Source of the DNA: Gemmatimonadota bacterium
GTDB lineage: Bacteria; Gemmatimonadota; Gemmatimonadetes; Gemmatimonadales; GWC2-71-9
DNA: 64,000 nucleotides
Direction of reading: 5' to 3'
NCBI GenBank assembly: GCA_016713435.1
Contig: JADJPD010000012.1
Span: 186,001 to 250,000, forward strand
Every line of letters starts with the position of its first letter. Positions within the stretch are counted from its first letter, which is position 1. The position numbers and the translations under genes are program-made. The notes below the pieces were generated by a model that saw nothing but the letters and a program-made list of their open reading frames with translations, did no database searches and was not told where the DNA came from. This document shows, piece after piece, positions 37,515 through 46,143 of this stretch.

Positions 37515-37775
37515 ATGGGTCGCAATCCCGTCGTCGGGCGGCAGGGCCCGGCCTATCACGCCGCCGTGATCCCCGCCGAGGGGACCGCCAAGCGGATCCG
37601 CGTCAAGCAGATCCGCTCGGGCATCGGCCACTCGGCCTCGATGCGCCAGACGCTCAAGGCGCTGGGCCTCAAGAACCACCAGTCGGTCGCCGAGCTGCCC
37701 AACAACGCCGGCGTCCGCGGCATGCTGGTCAAGGTGCGTCACCTCGTCGAGGTGACGCCGGTGAAGGAGAAGTAA
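37515..37775 (+). CDS. rpmD: 50S ribosomal protein L30 with N-terminal extension
   Basis: 86 residues against about 60. Canonical L30 starts near residue 26 (KRIRVKQIRSGIGH); the preceding 25 residues are unrelated to the core. NHQSVAELPNNAGVRGMLVKVRHLVEV is typical. Followed without gap by rplO. Confidence 0.93.
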   Translation: MGRNPVVGRQGPAYHAAVIPAEGTAKRIRVKQIRSGIGHSASMRQTLKALGLKNHQSVAELPNNAGVRGMLVKVRHLVEVTPVKEK

Positions 37776-38225
37776 ATGGCCGAGAAGATCTCGCTGTCGA
37801 CGCTGCGGCCCGCCCGCGGCGCGACGCACAACAGCAAGCGCCTGGGCCGCGGCCCGGGCTCGGGCAAGGGCAAGACGTCGGGCAAGGGCCACAAGGGCCA
37901 CAAGGCCCGGCAGGCCGGCAACACCAACCCCGGCTTCGAGGGCGGCCAGATGCCGATGTACCGGCGCCTGCCGAAGCGGGGCTTCACCAACCCCTTCAAG
38001 GTCACGGCCCAGCCGGTGAACCTGAAGGACCTCGAGCGCCTGAGCGCCACCGAGGTCAACCCGGACACCCTCTACGCCGCCGGACTCATCTCGAAGCGCG
38101 ACGTCCCGGTCAAGCTCCTCGGCACTGGTGAGGCCGCCCGGGCCTACACCGTCCAGGGCGTGAGCCTCTCCGGCACCGCGCGCACCAAGATTGAGCAGGC
38201 CGGCGGGAAGATCGCCGCCGAATGA
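37776..38225 (+). CDS. rplO: 50S ribosomal protein L15
   Basis: 149 residues. The extended N-terminal arm is rich in Gly, Lys and Arg (SKRLGRGPGSGKGKTSGKGH) and the C-terminal domain has GVSLSGTARTKIEQAGG. Ends in an ATGA overlap with secY, coupling the two. Confidence 0.96.
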   Translation: MAEKISLSTLRPARGATHNSKRLGRGPGSGKGKTSGKGHKGHKARQAGNTNPGFEGGQMPMYRRLPKRGFTNPFKVTAQPVNLKDLERLSATEVNPDTLYAAGLISKRDVPVKLLGTGEAARAYTVQGVSLSGTARTKIEQAGGKIAAE

Positions 38226-39535
38226 CCGCCGCCGTCCGGCCGAGCCTCGGGATCGATCCCGAGCTGCAGCGCAAGATCGGCTTCACGATCCTCGCCCTGG
38301 TGATCTACCGGGTGGGCGCGCACATCTTCGCGCCCGGCGTGAACGTGCAGGCCGTCACCGACTTCATCCGGAACTCGGCGGCCGCCGGGTTCTTCGGGCT
38401 CTACGACACCCTGGGCGGCGGGCTCTCCCGCGCCACGGTGTTCGCGCTGGGCATCATGCCCTACATCTCGGCCTCGATCATCTTCCAGCTGGCGGGCGGC
38501 ATCTACGCCCCCATCGGCAAGATGCAGAAGGACGAGGAGGGCAAGAAGAAGCTCACCCAGTGGACCCGCTACCTCACCGTGCTGATCGCGCTGGGGCAGG
38601 CGTGGACCTTCGCGGTCTTCACCGAGAGCATCCCCGGCGCCGTGCCGTTCCCCACCTTCTGGACCCGCCTGGCCATGGTGGTGGTCCTGACCACGGGCGC
38701 CATCTTCGTCATGTGGCTCGGCGAGCAGATCACCGAGCGCGGCATCGGGAACGGGATGAGCCTGCTCATCACCTTCTCGATCCTGGACCGGCTCTGGCCG
38801 GGCCTGGTGCACATGGTGAGCTTCTGGAAGGATGGGGTGTACTCCATCGCCCAGATCCTGCTCTTCGGGGCCATCCTGGTGGGGGTCGTCGCCGGCGTCA
38901 CGGCCATGCACCTCGCGGCGCGCCGCATCCCGGTGCAGATCCCGCGGAAGGTCATGGGGCGGGGCCGGATGACCCAGGGCCAGAAGACCTTCATCCCGAT
39001 CCGGCTCATCACCGCCGGCGTGATGCCGATCGTCTTTGCCCAGACCATCATCATCGTCCCGGGCACCATCGCCAGCTTCACGCCCAACGAGACCGTCCGG
39101 GCCTTCGCCGACTTCATGACCCCCGGCGAGCTGCCCTATGACCTCACCTTCGGCATCCTGATCCTGCTCTTCAGCTACTTCTACACGTCCATCATCTTCA
39201 ACTCGGTGGACCTGGCGGAGAACCTCAAGAAGCAGGGCGGCTTCATCCCGGGCGTGAAGCCGGGCGCCAGCACCGCCGACTACATCGACAACGTGCTGGG
39301 CCGCGTCACCCTGCCGGGCGCGCTGTTCCTGGCCATCATCGCGATCATTCCCGTGACGATGACCAAGCAGCTCGGCTTCCAGCAGCAGTTCGGCGGCACC
39401 TCGGTGCTGATCGTGGTGGGCGTGCTCCTCGACACCATCGCCCAGGTGCAGCAGCACCTGACGCTCCGCAAGTACGACAGCTTCATGAAGGCGGGGCGGA
39501 TCAAGTTCCGCGGGCGGCAGCAGCGCTTCATGTGA
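38222..39535 (+). CDS. secY: Preprotein translocase subunit SecY
   Basis: 437 residues with ten predicted transmembrane helices. Landmarks: the plug-proximal LGIMPYISASIIFQL, GNGMSLLITF in the middle, and QLGFQQQFGGTSVLIVVGVLLDT at the end. Central subunit of the Sec channel with SecE. A 52-base gap ends in an 11-bp inverted repeat before adk. Confidence 0.97.
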   Translation: MTAAVRPSLGIDPELQRKIGFTILALVIYRVGAHIFAPGVNVQAVTDFIRNSAAAGFFGLYDTLGGGLSRATVFALGIMPYISASIIFQLAGGIYAPIGKMQKDEEGKKKLTQWTRYLTVLIALGQAWTFAVFTESIPGAVPFPTFWTRLAMVVVLTTGAIFVMWLGEQITERGIGNGMSLLITFSILDRLWPGLVHMVSFWKDGVYSIAQILLFGAILVGVVAGVTAMHLAARRIPVQIPRKVMGRGRMTQGQKTFIPIRLITAGVMPIVFAQTIIIVPGTIASFTPNETVRAFADFMTPGELPYDLTFGILILLFSYFYTSIIFNSVDLAENLKKQGGFIPGVKPGASTADYIDNVLGRVTLPGALFLAIIAIIPVTMTKQLGFQQQFGGTSVLIVVGVLLDTIAQVQQHLTLRKYDSFMKAGRIKFRGRQQRFM

Positions 39536-39574
39536 GCCCGGGGGCGCCAGCCCCCCGCGCCACGCGTTCGTTCC

Positions 39575-39611
39575 TGAAGGATCCCTGCGCTCCGCGACAA
39601 GGGATCCTTCA
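39575..39611 (+). terminator. Inverted repeat after secY, possible terminator
   Basis: A perfect 11-bp repeat TGAAGGATCCC/GGGATCCTTCA with a 15-base loop. It has no T-run, so it is a weak intrinsic terminator or an RNA-stability element. It precedes the predicted adk promoter. Confidence 0.45.
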
Positions 39612-39626
39612 TCGCTTGCAGCACCG

Positions 39627-39655
39627 GTGACAGCGGGCCCAGCGCCCCCTATCTT
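39627..39655 (+). promoter_or_regulatory. Promoter of adk-map
   Basis: GTGACA (39627-39632), a 17-base spacer, TATCTT (39650-39655). The adk ATG at 39665 follows 9 bases after the -10, again implying an almost leaderless transcript. Confidence 0.5.
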
Positions 39656-39664
39656 CAGGCCACC

Positions 39665-40228
39665 ATGGACATCCTCCTCCTCGGCCCGCCGGGCGCGGGC
39701 AAGGGCACCCAGGGCGCCCTCCTCGCCGAGCGCCTCGGCCTCCCGAAGTTCGCCACCGGCGACCTGCTCCGTGATGCCGTGAAGCGGGGCACCCCCGTGG
39801 GCCTGCGCGCCAAGGCGGTGATGGAAGCCGGCCAGCTGGTCAGCGACGAGATCATCATGGGCGTGGTGCGGGACGAGCTCGCCAAGCCCGAGGCCCGCAA
39901 CGGCGTCATCTTCGACGGCGTGGTGCGCACCATCGCGCAGGCGGACGGCGTCACGGCGCTGCTCACCGAGCTGGGCCGGAAGATGGACCACGTGCTCTTC
40001 TTCGACGTGCCCGACCAGGAGATCCTGGCCCGCATCGAGAAGCGCCGGGGCATCGAGGGCCGCGCCGACGACGATCCCGCCGCCGTGGCCACGCGCCTCC
40101 AGGCCTACCGCGCCCAGACCGCGCCGGTGCTGGACTGGTACCGCTCCCGCGGCCAGGTGCACCTCATCCAGGCCGTCGGCGACGTGAAGGCCATCGCGGC
40201 CACAGTGCAGGGCATCATCGGCCGCTGA
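39665..40228 (+). CDS. adk: Adenylate kinase, short-lid form
   Basis: 187 residues, lacking the long LID domain (E. coli has 214). P-loop GPPGAGKGTQ and FATGDLLRDAV are normal. The usual DGFPRT motif reads DGVVRT, keeping the functional Arg but replacing Phe-Pro with Val-Val. Interconverts ATP, AMP and ADP. It is in the classic secY-adk-map order. Confidence 0.93.
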   Translation: MDILLLGPPGAGKGTQGALLAERLGLPKFATGDLLRDAVKRGTPVGLRAKAVMEAGQLVSDEIIMGVVRDELAKPEARNGVIFDGVVRTIAQADGVTALLTELGRKMDHVLFFDVPDQEILARIEKRRGIEGRADDDPAAVATRLQAYRAQTAPVLDWYRSRGQVHLIQAVGDVKAIAATVQGIIGR

Positions 40229-40247
40229 CGGCCACGCGGCGCCTGCG

Positions 40248-41002
40248 ATGATCACCCTCAAGTCCCCCCGGGAGATCGAGACGATGGCCCAGGCGGGGCG
40301 CATCGTCGCGGCCACGCTCGCCCTCATGCGGCGGAGCGTGAAGCCCGGGATGAGCACCCTCGACCTCGACACCCTGGCCGAGGAGTTCATCCGGAGCCAC
40401 CCGGGGGCCACGCCCTCCTTCAAGGGCCTCTACGGCTTCCCCAAGACCCTCTGCACCTCGATCAACGAGGAGATCGTGCACGGCATCCCGAGCGCCCGGC
40501 GGGTGCTCCGGGAGGGGAACGTCGTGAGCATCGACGTGGGGGTGCACCTCGACGGGCTCCACGCCGACAGCGCCACCACCGTCCCGGTGGGGGAGATCTC
40601 CCCCGAGGCGCGGCGCCTGCTCCGCGTCACCGAGGAATCGCTCTACCAGGGGATCGAGCAGGCGCGGATCGGGAACCACGTGCAGGACATCGGGCACGCG
40701 GTGCAGCGGCACGCCGAGGCGGCGGGCTTCGGGGTGGTGCGGGAGCTCGTGGGGCACGGCATCGGCACCCAGTTCCACGAGGAGCCGCAGGTGCCCAACC
40801 ACGGCCAGCCCAAGCGCGGCCCCCGGCTGCTCGAGGGGATGACCATCGCCATCGAGCCGATGATCACCGCCGGTGACTACCACACCAAGACCCTGCCCGA
40901 CAAGTGGACCGTCGTCTCCGCCGACGGCAGCCTCTCTGCCCACTTCGAGCACACGGTGGCCATCCTCAAGGACGGCCCCGCATCCTCACCACCGAGGGCT
41001 GA
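40248..41002 (+). CDS. map: Methionine aminopeptidase type I, frameshifted at the end
   Basis: Metal ligands are visible: the two Asp in DVGVHLDGLHADSATT, His in GHGIGTQFHEEP, and Glu in IAIEPM. The frame is lost in the C run 40976-40979; adding one C gives the normal ending GPRILTTEG with a stop at 41000-41002 (about 251 residues). Without it the frame runs on into unrelated sequence. Removes N-terminal Met from nascent proteins; essential, so an assembly error is likely. Confidence 0.92.
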
Positions 41003-41189
41003 GCGCGCCTCGCCGCGTCGTTGCCCTGCAGGCCCCCTTCCGCCGTCCCCCCATCGCGCAGGCCGCCGTCCTCCTCCTGAGGTAACCCCTCGGGCCAATT
41101 CCGCTCGTGCCGTGCGCGCCTACTATGGGAGCCAGCAGCGCGGCGGGCCATGGGGGCCCGCGCGGAGGGCCGTCATCAAGGAGGGGAAC
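41003..41189. other. Intergenic region after map
   Basis: About 190 bases with no gene recognised. TACTAT at 41121-41126 could be a -10 for the downstream small membrane protein; the -35 (TTCCGC, 41099-41104) is poor. Confidence 0.3.
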
Positions 41190-41321
41190 ATGCCGAGGCT
41201 CGAGGGCAAGCCCAGTGGGCTGCCGCAGGTCGTGGTCTGGGTGCTGGTCCTGCTGGCGGTCTTCCTCGTGCTCGAGTACCTGAACATCATCGATGTCGTG
41301 CCGAATCTCGGCCGGTCGTAG
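41190..41321 (+). CDS. Small single-span membrane protein
   Basis: 43 residues: a polar head of about 12 residues, a transmembrane helix of about 20 residues (VVVWVLVLLAVFLVLEYL), and a short tail ending GRS. The ATG is preceded by AAGGAGGGGAA, one of the best ribosome sites in the window, 3 bases before the start. The PRC-barrel gene follows 8 bases later, so the two are likely one operon. Family not recognised. Confidence 0.6.
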   Translation: MPRLEGKPSGLPQVVVWVLVLLAVFLVLEYLNIIDVVPNLGRS

Positions 41322-41329
41322 GAGGCGGC

Positions 41330-42611
41330 ATGCTCAAGGGAAGCGACGTGATCGGCCTGCCGGTGGTGACTTTCGACACCGGCGAGCGCCTCGAGAAGGT
41401 CAGTGACGTGGTCTTCGACCACGAATCCCGCCGGGTGCTGGGACTGGTGGTGGATGACGGGGGCTGGTTCCGCGACGCCCGCGTGGTGCCCTTCGAGGCG
41501 GCGCGCACCATCGGGCCCGATGCGGTGATCGTGAGCTCGAAGGACGCGGTCACCACGCCCGCGGCCGCGCACGGCATCCGGCGGATCCTGGAGCAGGACA
41601 ACATCCTCAAGGGCACCCGCATCGTCACCACCGACGGTCACGAGCTCGGCACGCTCCGCGACCTCTACTTCGACGAGCGCACGGGCGACGTCGAGGGCTT
41701 CGAGGTGTCGGGCGGGATGTTCGCCGACGCCTACGAGGGCCGGAGCTTCGTGCCCGCGGCCAGCACCCTCACCATCGGTGAGGCGGTGGCCTTCGTGACG
41801 CCGGAGACCCTGGCGCTCATGGAGGAACAGGTGGGCGGCATCCGGGGGGCCATGGAGCGGACGGGTCATCGGGTCAACGAGGCCGCCGGCGACGCCGGCG
41901 ATCGCGTGCGCGCCGTGACCGGCGCCCTCGGCCGCCCGCCCGAGACCCTCGAGGAGGCCTGGGGCCGGCGGGTGAAGCGCGACGTCCGGACCGCCGGCGG
42001 CTACCTGGTGGCCGCGCGGGGGCCAGCTCGTGACGGATCCCGTCATCACCCGCGCCCGCGAGGCCGGGTGCGAGCGCGACGTGCTCGAGGCCGTGACCGT
42101 GGTGGAGGCCGACGACAAGCCGGCGGAGCTCGACGCGTTCGGGAGCCGCGTGCGCGAGGGCGCCCAGTCGGTGCAGGCGGAAGCCAAGAACCTCTGGGAA
42201 CGGATCAAGGAAAAGGGCGTCGAGACCCGGGACCGGGCCGCCGCCGAGGCAGAGCAGCGCCGCATCAACGGGGCGCTGGGCCGGCCGGTGACGCGGGTCA
42301 TCCTGGACCGCGGCGATCGGGTGATCCTCAACGTGGGCGAGATCATCACCCACCGCGCCATCGCCATGGCCCGCACCGAGGGGGTGCTGGAGATCCTGCT
42401 CGATTCCGTGGCCACGGGCGAGCCGACGTTCTCCGAGGACTACCTGCGTGCGCCGGAACCGGGCCGCGCGGCGCTCGAGGGGTCGCAGGTGCCGGTGCAG
42501 GACCGCCCGCCCGAGGTGCCGCGCGCGGAGGGTGGGCTCGACGAGCTGGTCAACGAGCAGGCCGACGAGGACTCGCGCCCGGGTCCGGACGGCCCCGTGC
42601 GCCCGCGCTAG
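41330..42611 (+). CDS. PRC-barrel domain protein, frameshifted
   Basis: Two PRC-barrel domains in the first 170 residues (GSDVIGLPVVTFDTGERLEKV and GTRIVTTDGHELGTLRDLYFDE), then a helical region with many charged residues. The frame breaks in the G run 42018-42022; removing one G joins it to 190 further residues with a region reading DRGDRVILNVGEIITHRAI. Corrected length is about 426 residues. PRC-barrels often occur in photosynthesis and RNA-processing proteins; the role here is unknown. Ends convergent with the cyclodeaminase gene (4-base overlap). Confidence 0.65.
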
Positions 42612-43222
42612 CGCGGGGCCTGCAGGCGCTCCTCGAGGGCCATGCGCGCCTCGGCGGCTGCCCGCTGGGTGTCGCGGAGCGCGATGTCCGACTGGTCCGC
42701 CAGCACGCGCAGGTCCTCCGGGCGGCCCGCGGCCAGCACGTTGGCACGCAGGTTGAGTTGCGAGCCGGCCGCGGCCGCCGCCGCGAGCAGCGTCGCCATC
42801 ACCGCGTCGGGGCCGGCGCCCGGCGGGGCGGCCCGCACCGCGCGCCGCCCGAGCAGCGCCACCTCCCGCGACAGCCGCACCACCTCCGCCGGCACGTGCG
42901 CCGCCTTTCGCCAGGCGGCGCGCAGGCGTGCCTCCTGCTCCTGCTCCCCTCCGCTCGCGTCCTTTCGCGCCGCGATCACCGCGGAATAGGCGAGCGCATC
43001 CTCGTCCGCGAGGGCAAGCAGCCGGGTCCGGAGCGACTCCGCCGATTCCACCAGCTGCGCCAGGGCCGCGTCATCCCCACCGCGCGCGAGCGCGATCCGG
43101 CCGGTCATGGCGGCGAGGGCCGCGCCGAGCGCGCACGTCACGGCGGCCGCCGCACCGCCGCCGGGAGCCGGCGTGGCCTGGGCGAGCTCCCGGGTGAAAT
43201 CGTCGAGGGGCAGGGAAGACAT
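42608..43222 (-). CDS. Cyclodeaminase/cyclohydrolase family protein
   Basis: 204 residues, mostly helical. Matches the C-terminal cyclodeaminase domain of FTCD: the N-terminal TPAPGGGAAAAVTCALGAALAAMT is the family hallmark, and a long helix bundle follows. In folate metabolism this family acts on formimino- or methenyl-tetrahydrofolate. It stands alone here without the formiminotransferase part; 35 bases upstream lies the phosphatase gene, same strand. Confidence 0.85.
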   Translation of the reverse strand: MSSLPLDDFTRELAQATPAPGGGAAAAVTCALGAALAAMTGRIALARGGDDAALAQLVESAESLRTRLLALADEDALAYSAVIAARKDASGGEQEQEARLRAAWRKAAHVPAEVVRLSREVALLGRRAVRAAPPGAGPDAVMATLLAAAAAAGSQLNLRANVLAAGRPEDLRVLADQSDIALRDTQRAAAEARMALEERLQAPR

Positions 43223-43257
43223 CGGGCTCCCGGGCGGAGGAGGGAAGGAAGGGATGC

Positions 43258-44070
43258 TCAGGGGACGGCGCCGCCGCGCCCGTCGCCCACGGCCGTGATG
43301 AGGCCGAGGAGCCAGGCGTGGATGGCGGGGTTGCCGGCCAGCACGGCGCCGTGCTCCACCCCGCGGTCGCGGCCCTGAAAGTCGGTGACGCGCCCGCCCG
43401 CCTCGCGGACCAGCAGCGTGCCTGCCGCCATGTCCCAGGCCGAGAGCCGCTGCTCCCAGAAGCCCTCGAATCGGCCCGCTGCCACGTCGGCCAGGTCGAT
43501 GGCCGCTGACCCCGGCCGGCGGACCCCGCTCGCCGCCTCAATCACCCGCCGCAGCTGCGTGAGGTATTCGTCCACGCGGCCAAAGTCCTTGAAGGGCAGC
43601 CCCGTCCCGATCAGCGCATGCGAGGGCTCCGTGATGGCCGAGACGCGGATCGGCGCCCCGTTCTCGAAGGCGCCGCCGCCCCGGGTGGCCGTGGTCAGGC
43701 GGTCGAGCGGCACGTGAAGCACGGCGGCCGCCTCGAGCACCCCATCCACCGCCGCCGCGATCGACACCGAATAGGCGGGAAAGCCGTGCAGGAAGTTGGT
43801 GGTGCCATCCAGCGGATCCACCACCCAGACCAGGCCCCGGGTCACCACCTCCGGCGAGAGCTCCTCGCCGATGATCATTGCCCCCGGCGTGGCCGCCAGC
43901 AGGGTCTCGGCGATCAGGCCCTCGGCGGTGCGGTCCACCTCGGTGGCCCAGTCGGCCCGGCCCTTCATGGTCCAGGCGGACGGGTCGGGGCGCGGGGTGG
44001 CGCGCAGGTAGGCGCCGGCCCGGCGGGCGGCGATCACGGCGTGGTGCAGTAAGTCGTTGGCGGATGCCAT
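43258..44070 (-). CDS. Inositol monophosphatase family protein
   Basis: 270 residues. Metal-binding motifs of the IMPase fold are present: GEEL, WVVDPLDGTTNF and SAWDMAAG. Family members hydrolyse inositol phosphates, fructose-bisphosphate or 3'-phosphoadenosine phosphates; the substrate cannot be told from sequence. ATG at 44070 leaves only 36 bases to the divergent trpS start, and the predicted trpS promoter fills that gap. Confidence 0.88.
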   Translation of the reverse strand: MASANDLLHHAVIAARRAGAYLRATPRPDPSAWTMKGRADWATEVDRTAEGLIAETLLAATPGAMIIGEELSPEVVTRGLVWVVDPLDGTTNFLHGFPAYSVSIAAAVDGVLEAAAVLHVPLDRLTTATRGGGAFENGAPIRVSAITEPSHALIGTGLPFKDFGRVDEYLTQLRRVIEAASGVRRPGSAAIDLADVAAGRFEGFWEQRLSAWDMAAGTLLVREAGGRVTDFQGRDRGVEHGAVLAGNPAIHAWLLGLITAVGDGRGGAVP

Positions 44071-44071
44071 C

Positions 44072-44100
44072 TTGCGGGGCCTCTTGGGCGTCCTTAGCTT
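44072..44100 (+). promoter_or_regulatory. Promoter of trpS
   Basis: TTGCGG (44072-44077), a 17-base spacer, TAGCTT (44095-44100). The trpS ATG at 44107 is 6 bases after the -10, predicting a leaderless mRNA. Confidence 0.5.
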
Positions 44101-44106
44101 GCGCCG

Positions 44107-45096
44107 ATGCCTCGTATCTTCTCTGGGATCCAGCCCAGCGGCGAGCTCCACATCGGCAACTGGCTCGGCGCGGTGCAGAACTGGGTCCGTCTGCAGCAGA
44201 CCTACGACTGCATCTACTGCGTCGTCGACCTTCACGCCATCACCGGCAAGTACGAGCCGGCGGCGCTGCAGCGGCGCACCTGGGAGATGGCGGTGGGCCT
44301 GCTGGCCGCCGGCGTGGATCCCAACCGGGTCACGCTCTTCGTCCAGTCGCACGTGCCGGAGCACGCGGAACTGCAGTGGCTCTTCAACGCCGTGACGCCG
44401 ATCGGCGAGCTGGAGCGGATGACGCAGTTCAAAGATAAGTCGTCCCGGTTCGAGAGCGTGCCGGCGGGCCTGCTCAACTATCCGGTGCTCATGGCGGCCG
44501 ACATCCTCCTGTACCGCGCCGACCTGGTGCCGGTGGGGGAAGACCAGGTGCAGCACCTCGAGCTCACCCGCGAGATCTGCCGCAAGTGGAACGCCGAGTT
44601 CGGCGGGGGCGAGGACTACTTCCCGGAACCCAAGCCGCTGCTCACCCAGGCCAAGCGCGTCATGGGCCTCGACGGGCAGAGCAAGATGTCGAAGAGCCTC
44701 GGCAACACCATCGGCATCCTGGAGCCGCCCGAGGAGGTGTGGGCCAAGCTCCGCCCGGCCAAGACCGATCCGGCGCGGGTACGGAGGCAGGATCCCGGTA
44801 CCCCCGAGAACTGCAACATCTACGCGCTGCACGGCTTCTTCTCGCCGCCGGAGACGGTGGCCACGGTGGCCCACAACTGCCGCACGGCGGCGTGGGGCTG
44901 CATCGAGTGCAAGAAGGTGCTGTCGGACAACCTCAACGCGCAGCTCGACCCCATCCGCGCGCGCGCGGCCGAGCTGTCGGCGCATCCCGAGACGGTGGTG
45001 GAGCTGCTCGGCGACGGCGCCGAGCGCGCCCGCCGCATCGCCCGGGAGACGATGCGCGAGGTGCGCGAGCGGATGGGCTTCCTGGCGCGGGACTGA
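44107..45096 (+). CDS. trpS: Tryptophan--tRNA ligase
   Basis: 329 residues, a class I synthetase. HIGN in GELHIGNWLGAVQNW and KMSKS in GQSKMSKSLGNTI mark the two signature loops. Size matches bacterial TrpRS. Followed after 10 bases by the PilT-like gene with GGAGGGGGGC just before that start. Confidence 0.95.
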   Translation: MPRIFSGIQPSGELHIGNWLGAVQNWVRLQQTYDCIYCVVDLHAITGKYEPAALQRRTWEMAVGLLAAGVDPNRVTLFVQSHVPEHAELQWLFNAVTPIGELERMTQFKDKSSRFESVPAGLLNYPVLMAADILLYRADLVPVGEDQVQHLELTREICRKWNAEFGGGEDYFPEPKPLLTQAKRVMGLDGQSKMSKSLGNTIGILEPPEEVWAKLRPAKTDPARVRRQDPGTPENCNIYALHGFFSPPETVATVAHNCRTAAWGCIECKKVLSDNLNAQLDPIRARAAELSAHPETVVELLGDGAERARRIARETMREVRERMGFLARD

Positions 45097-45106
45097 GGAG
45101 GGGGGC

Positions 45107-46143
45107 ATGGAGAAGATCATCAAGGCCGCCGTCGAGCGGGGCGCCTCCGACCTCCACATCAAGGCCGGCGACGTCTTCCGCGCGCGGATCAACGGCAAGC
45201 TGGTGCCCCTCACCAAGCAGCGCCTGACCCCGGACCAGACCCGCGCCATCGCGCTGAAGCTCCTGCCCAACGACGAGGAGCGCTCGCGGGTGGAGCGGCT
45301 CAAGGACTTCGACTGCTCCTGGGGCATGCCTGGGGTGGGGCGGTTCCGGGTCAACGTGCTGCGGCAGCGCTCGTCGTTAATGATCGTCATGCGCGTCATC
45401 CCCTTCGCGGTCCCGACGCTCGAGGAGCTCAAGCTGCCGCCCGTCACGGCCCGCCTGGCCGAGCTGGAGCAGGGCCTGGTGCTGGTCACCGGCGTCTCGG
45501 GCTCCGGGAAGAGTTCCACCGTGGCGGCCATGCTCAACCACGTGAACCAGAACCTGCACCGCCACATCGTCACGGTGGAGAACCCGATCGAGTTCCTGCA
45601 CCGCGACGTGAAGTGCTCGGTGACCCAGCGCGAGGTGGGCGTGGACACCGAGAGCTTCTCCATCGGGCTGCAGGCGGCGCTGCGGCAAGATCCCGACGTG
45701 ATCGTCATCGGGGAGATCGGCGACAGCGAGACGCTCGACACCGCCATCAAGGCGGCCGAGCGCGGCCACATGGTCCTCTCGACGCTGCCCACCCCCGACG
45801 TCACCAGCACCCTCAGCCGGCTCCATTCCATGTTCCCGCCGCAGGAGCGGGAGATCGGCCGTATCCGCCTCGCCGAGGTCCTCCGCGGGGTGGTGGCCCA
45901 GCGGCTGCTGCCGCGGAAGGAGGGGGAGGCCGCCTGCCGGTGCTCGAGGTGCTCACCGCCACCGCCGCCACCCGCGCCATCCTGCGCGAGCCCGAGCGCC
46001 TCGCCGCGCTCCGCGCCCTGATCGCCGAGGGCGCGAGCGAGGGGATGCAGACCTTCGAGCAGCACGCCGGCCGCCTCGTGGACGCCGGTGACATCGCCGC
46101 GGAGTCCGCTGCGGCCCTCGGCATGGCCACGCCCGCGCCCTGA
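45107..46143 (+). CDS. PilT/GspE-like ATPase, frameshifted
   Basis: A twitching-motility type ATPase. Walker A is GVSGSGKSST (canonical GPTGSGKSTT), Walker B region reads DPDVIVIGEIGD. The His box, usually LSTLHTN, reads LSTLPTP, so the conserved His and Asn are replaced. The frame breaks in the G run 45922-45926; adding one G restores RLPVLEVLTATAATR and about 70 C-terminal residues, for about 345 in all. PilT proteins power pilus retraction; whether this divergent form does is unclear. The pilin genes lie 3.5 kb downstream on the other strand. Confidence 0.75.
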
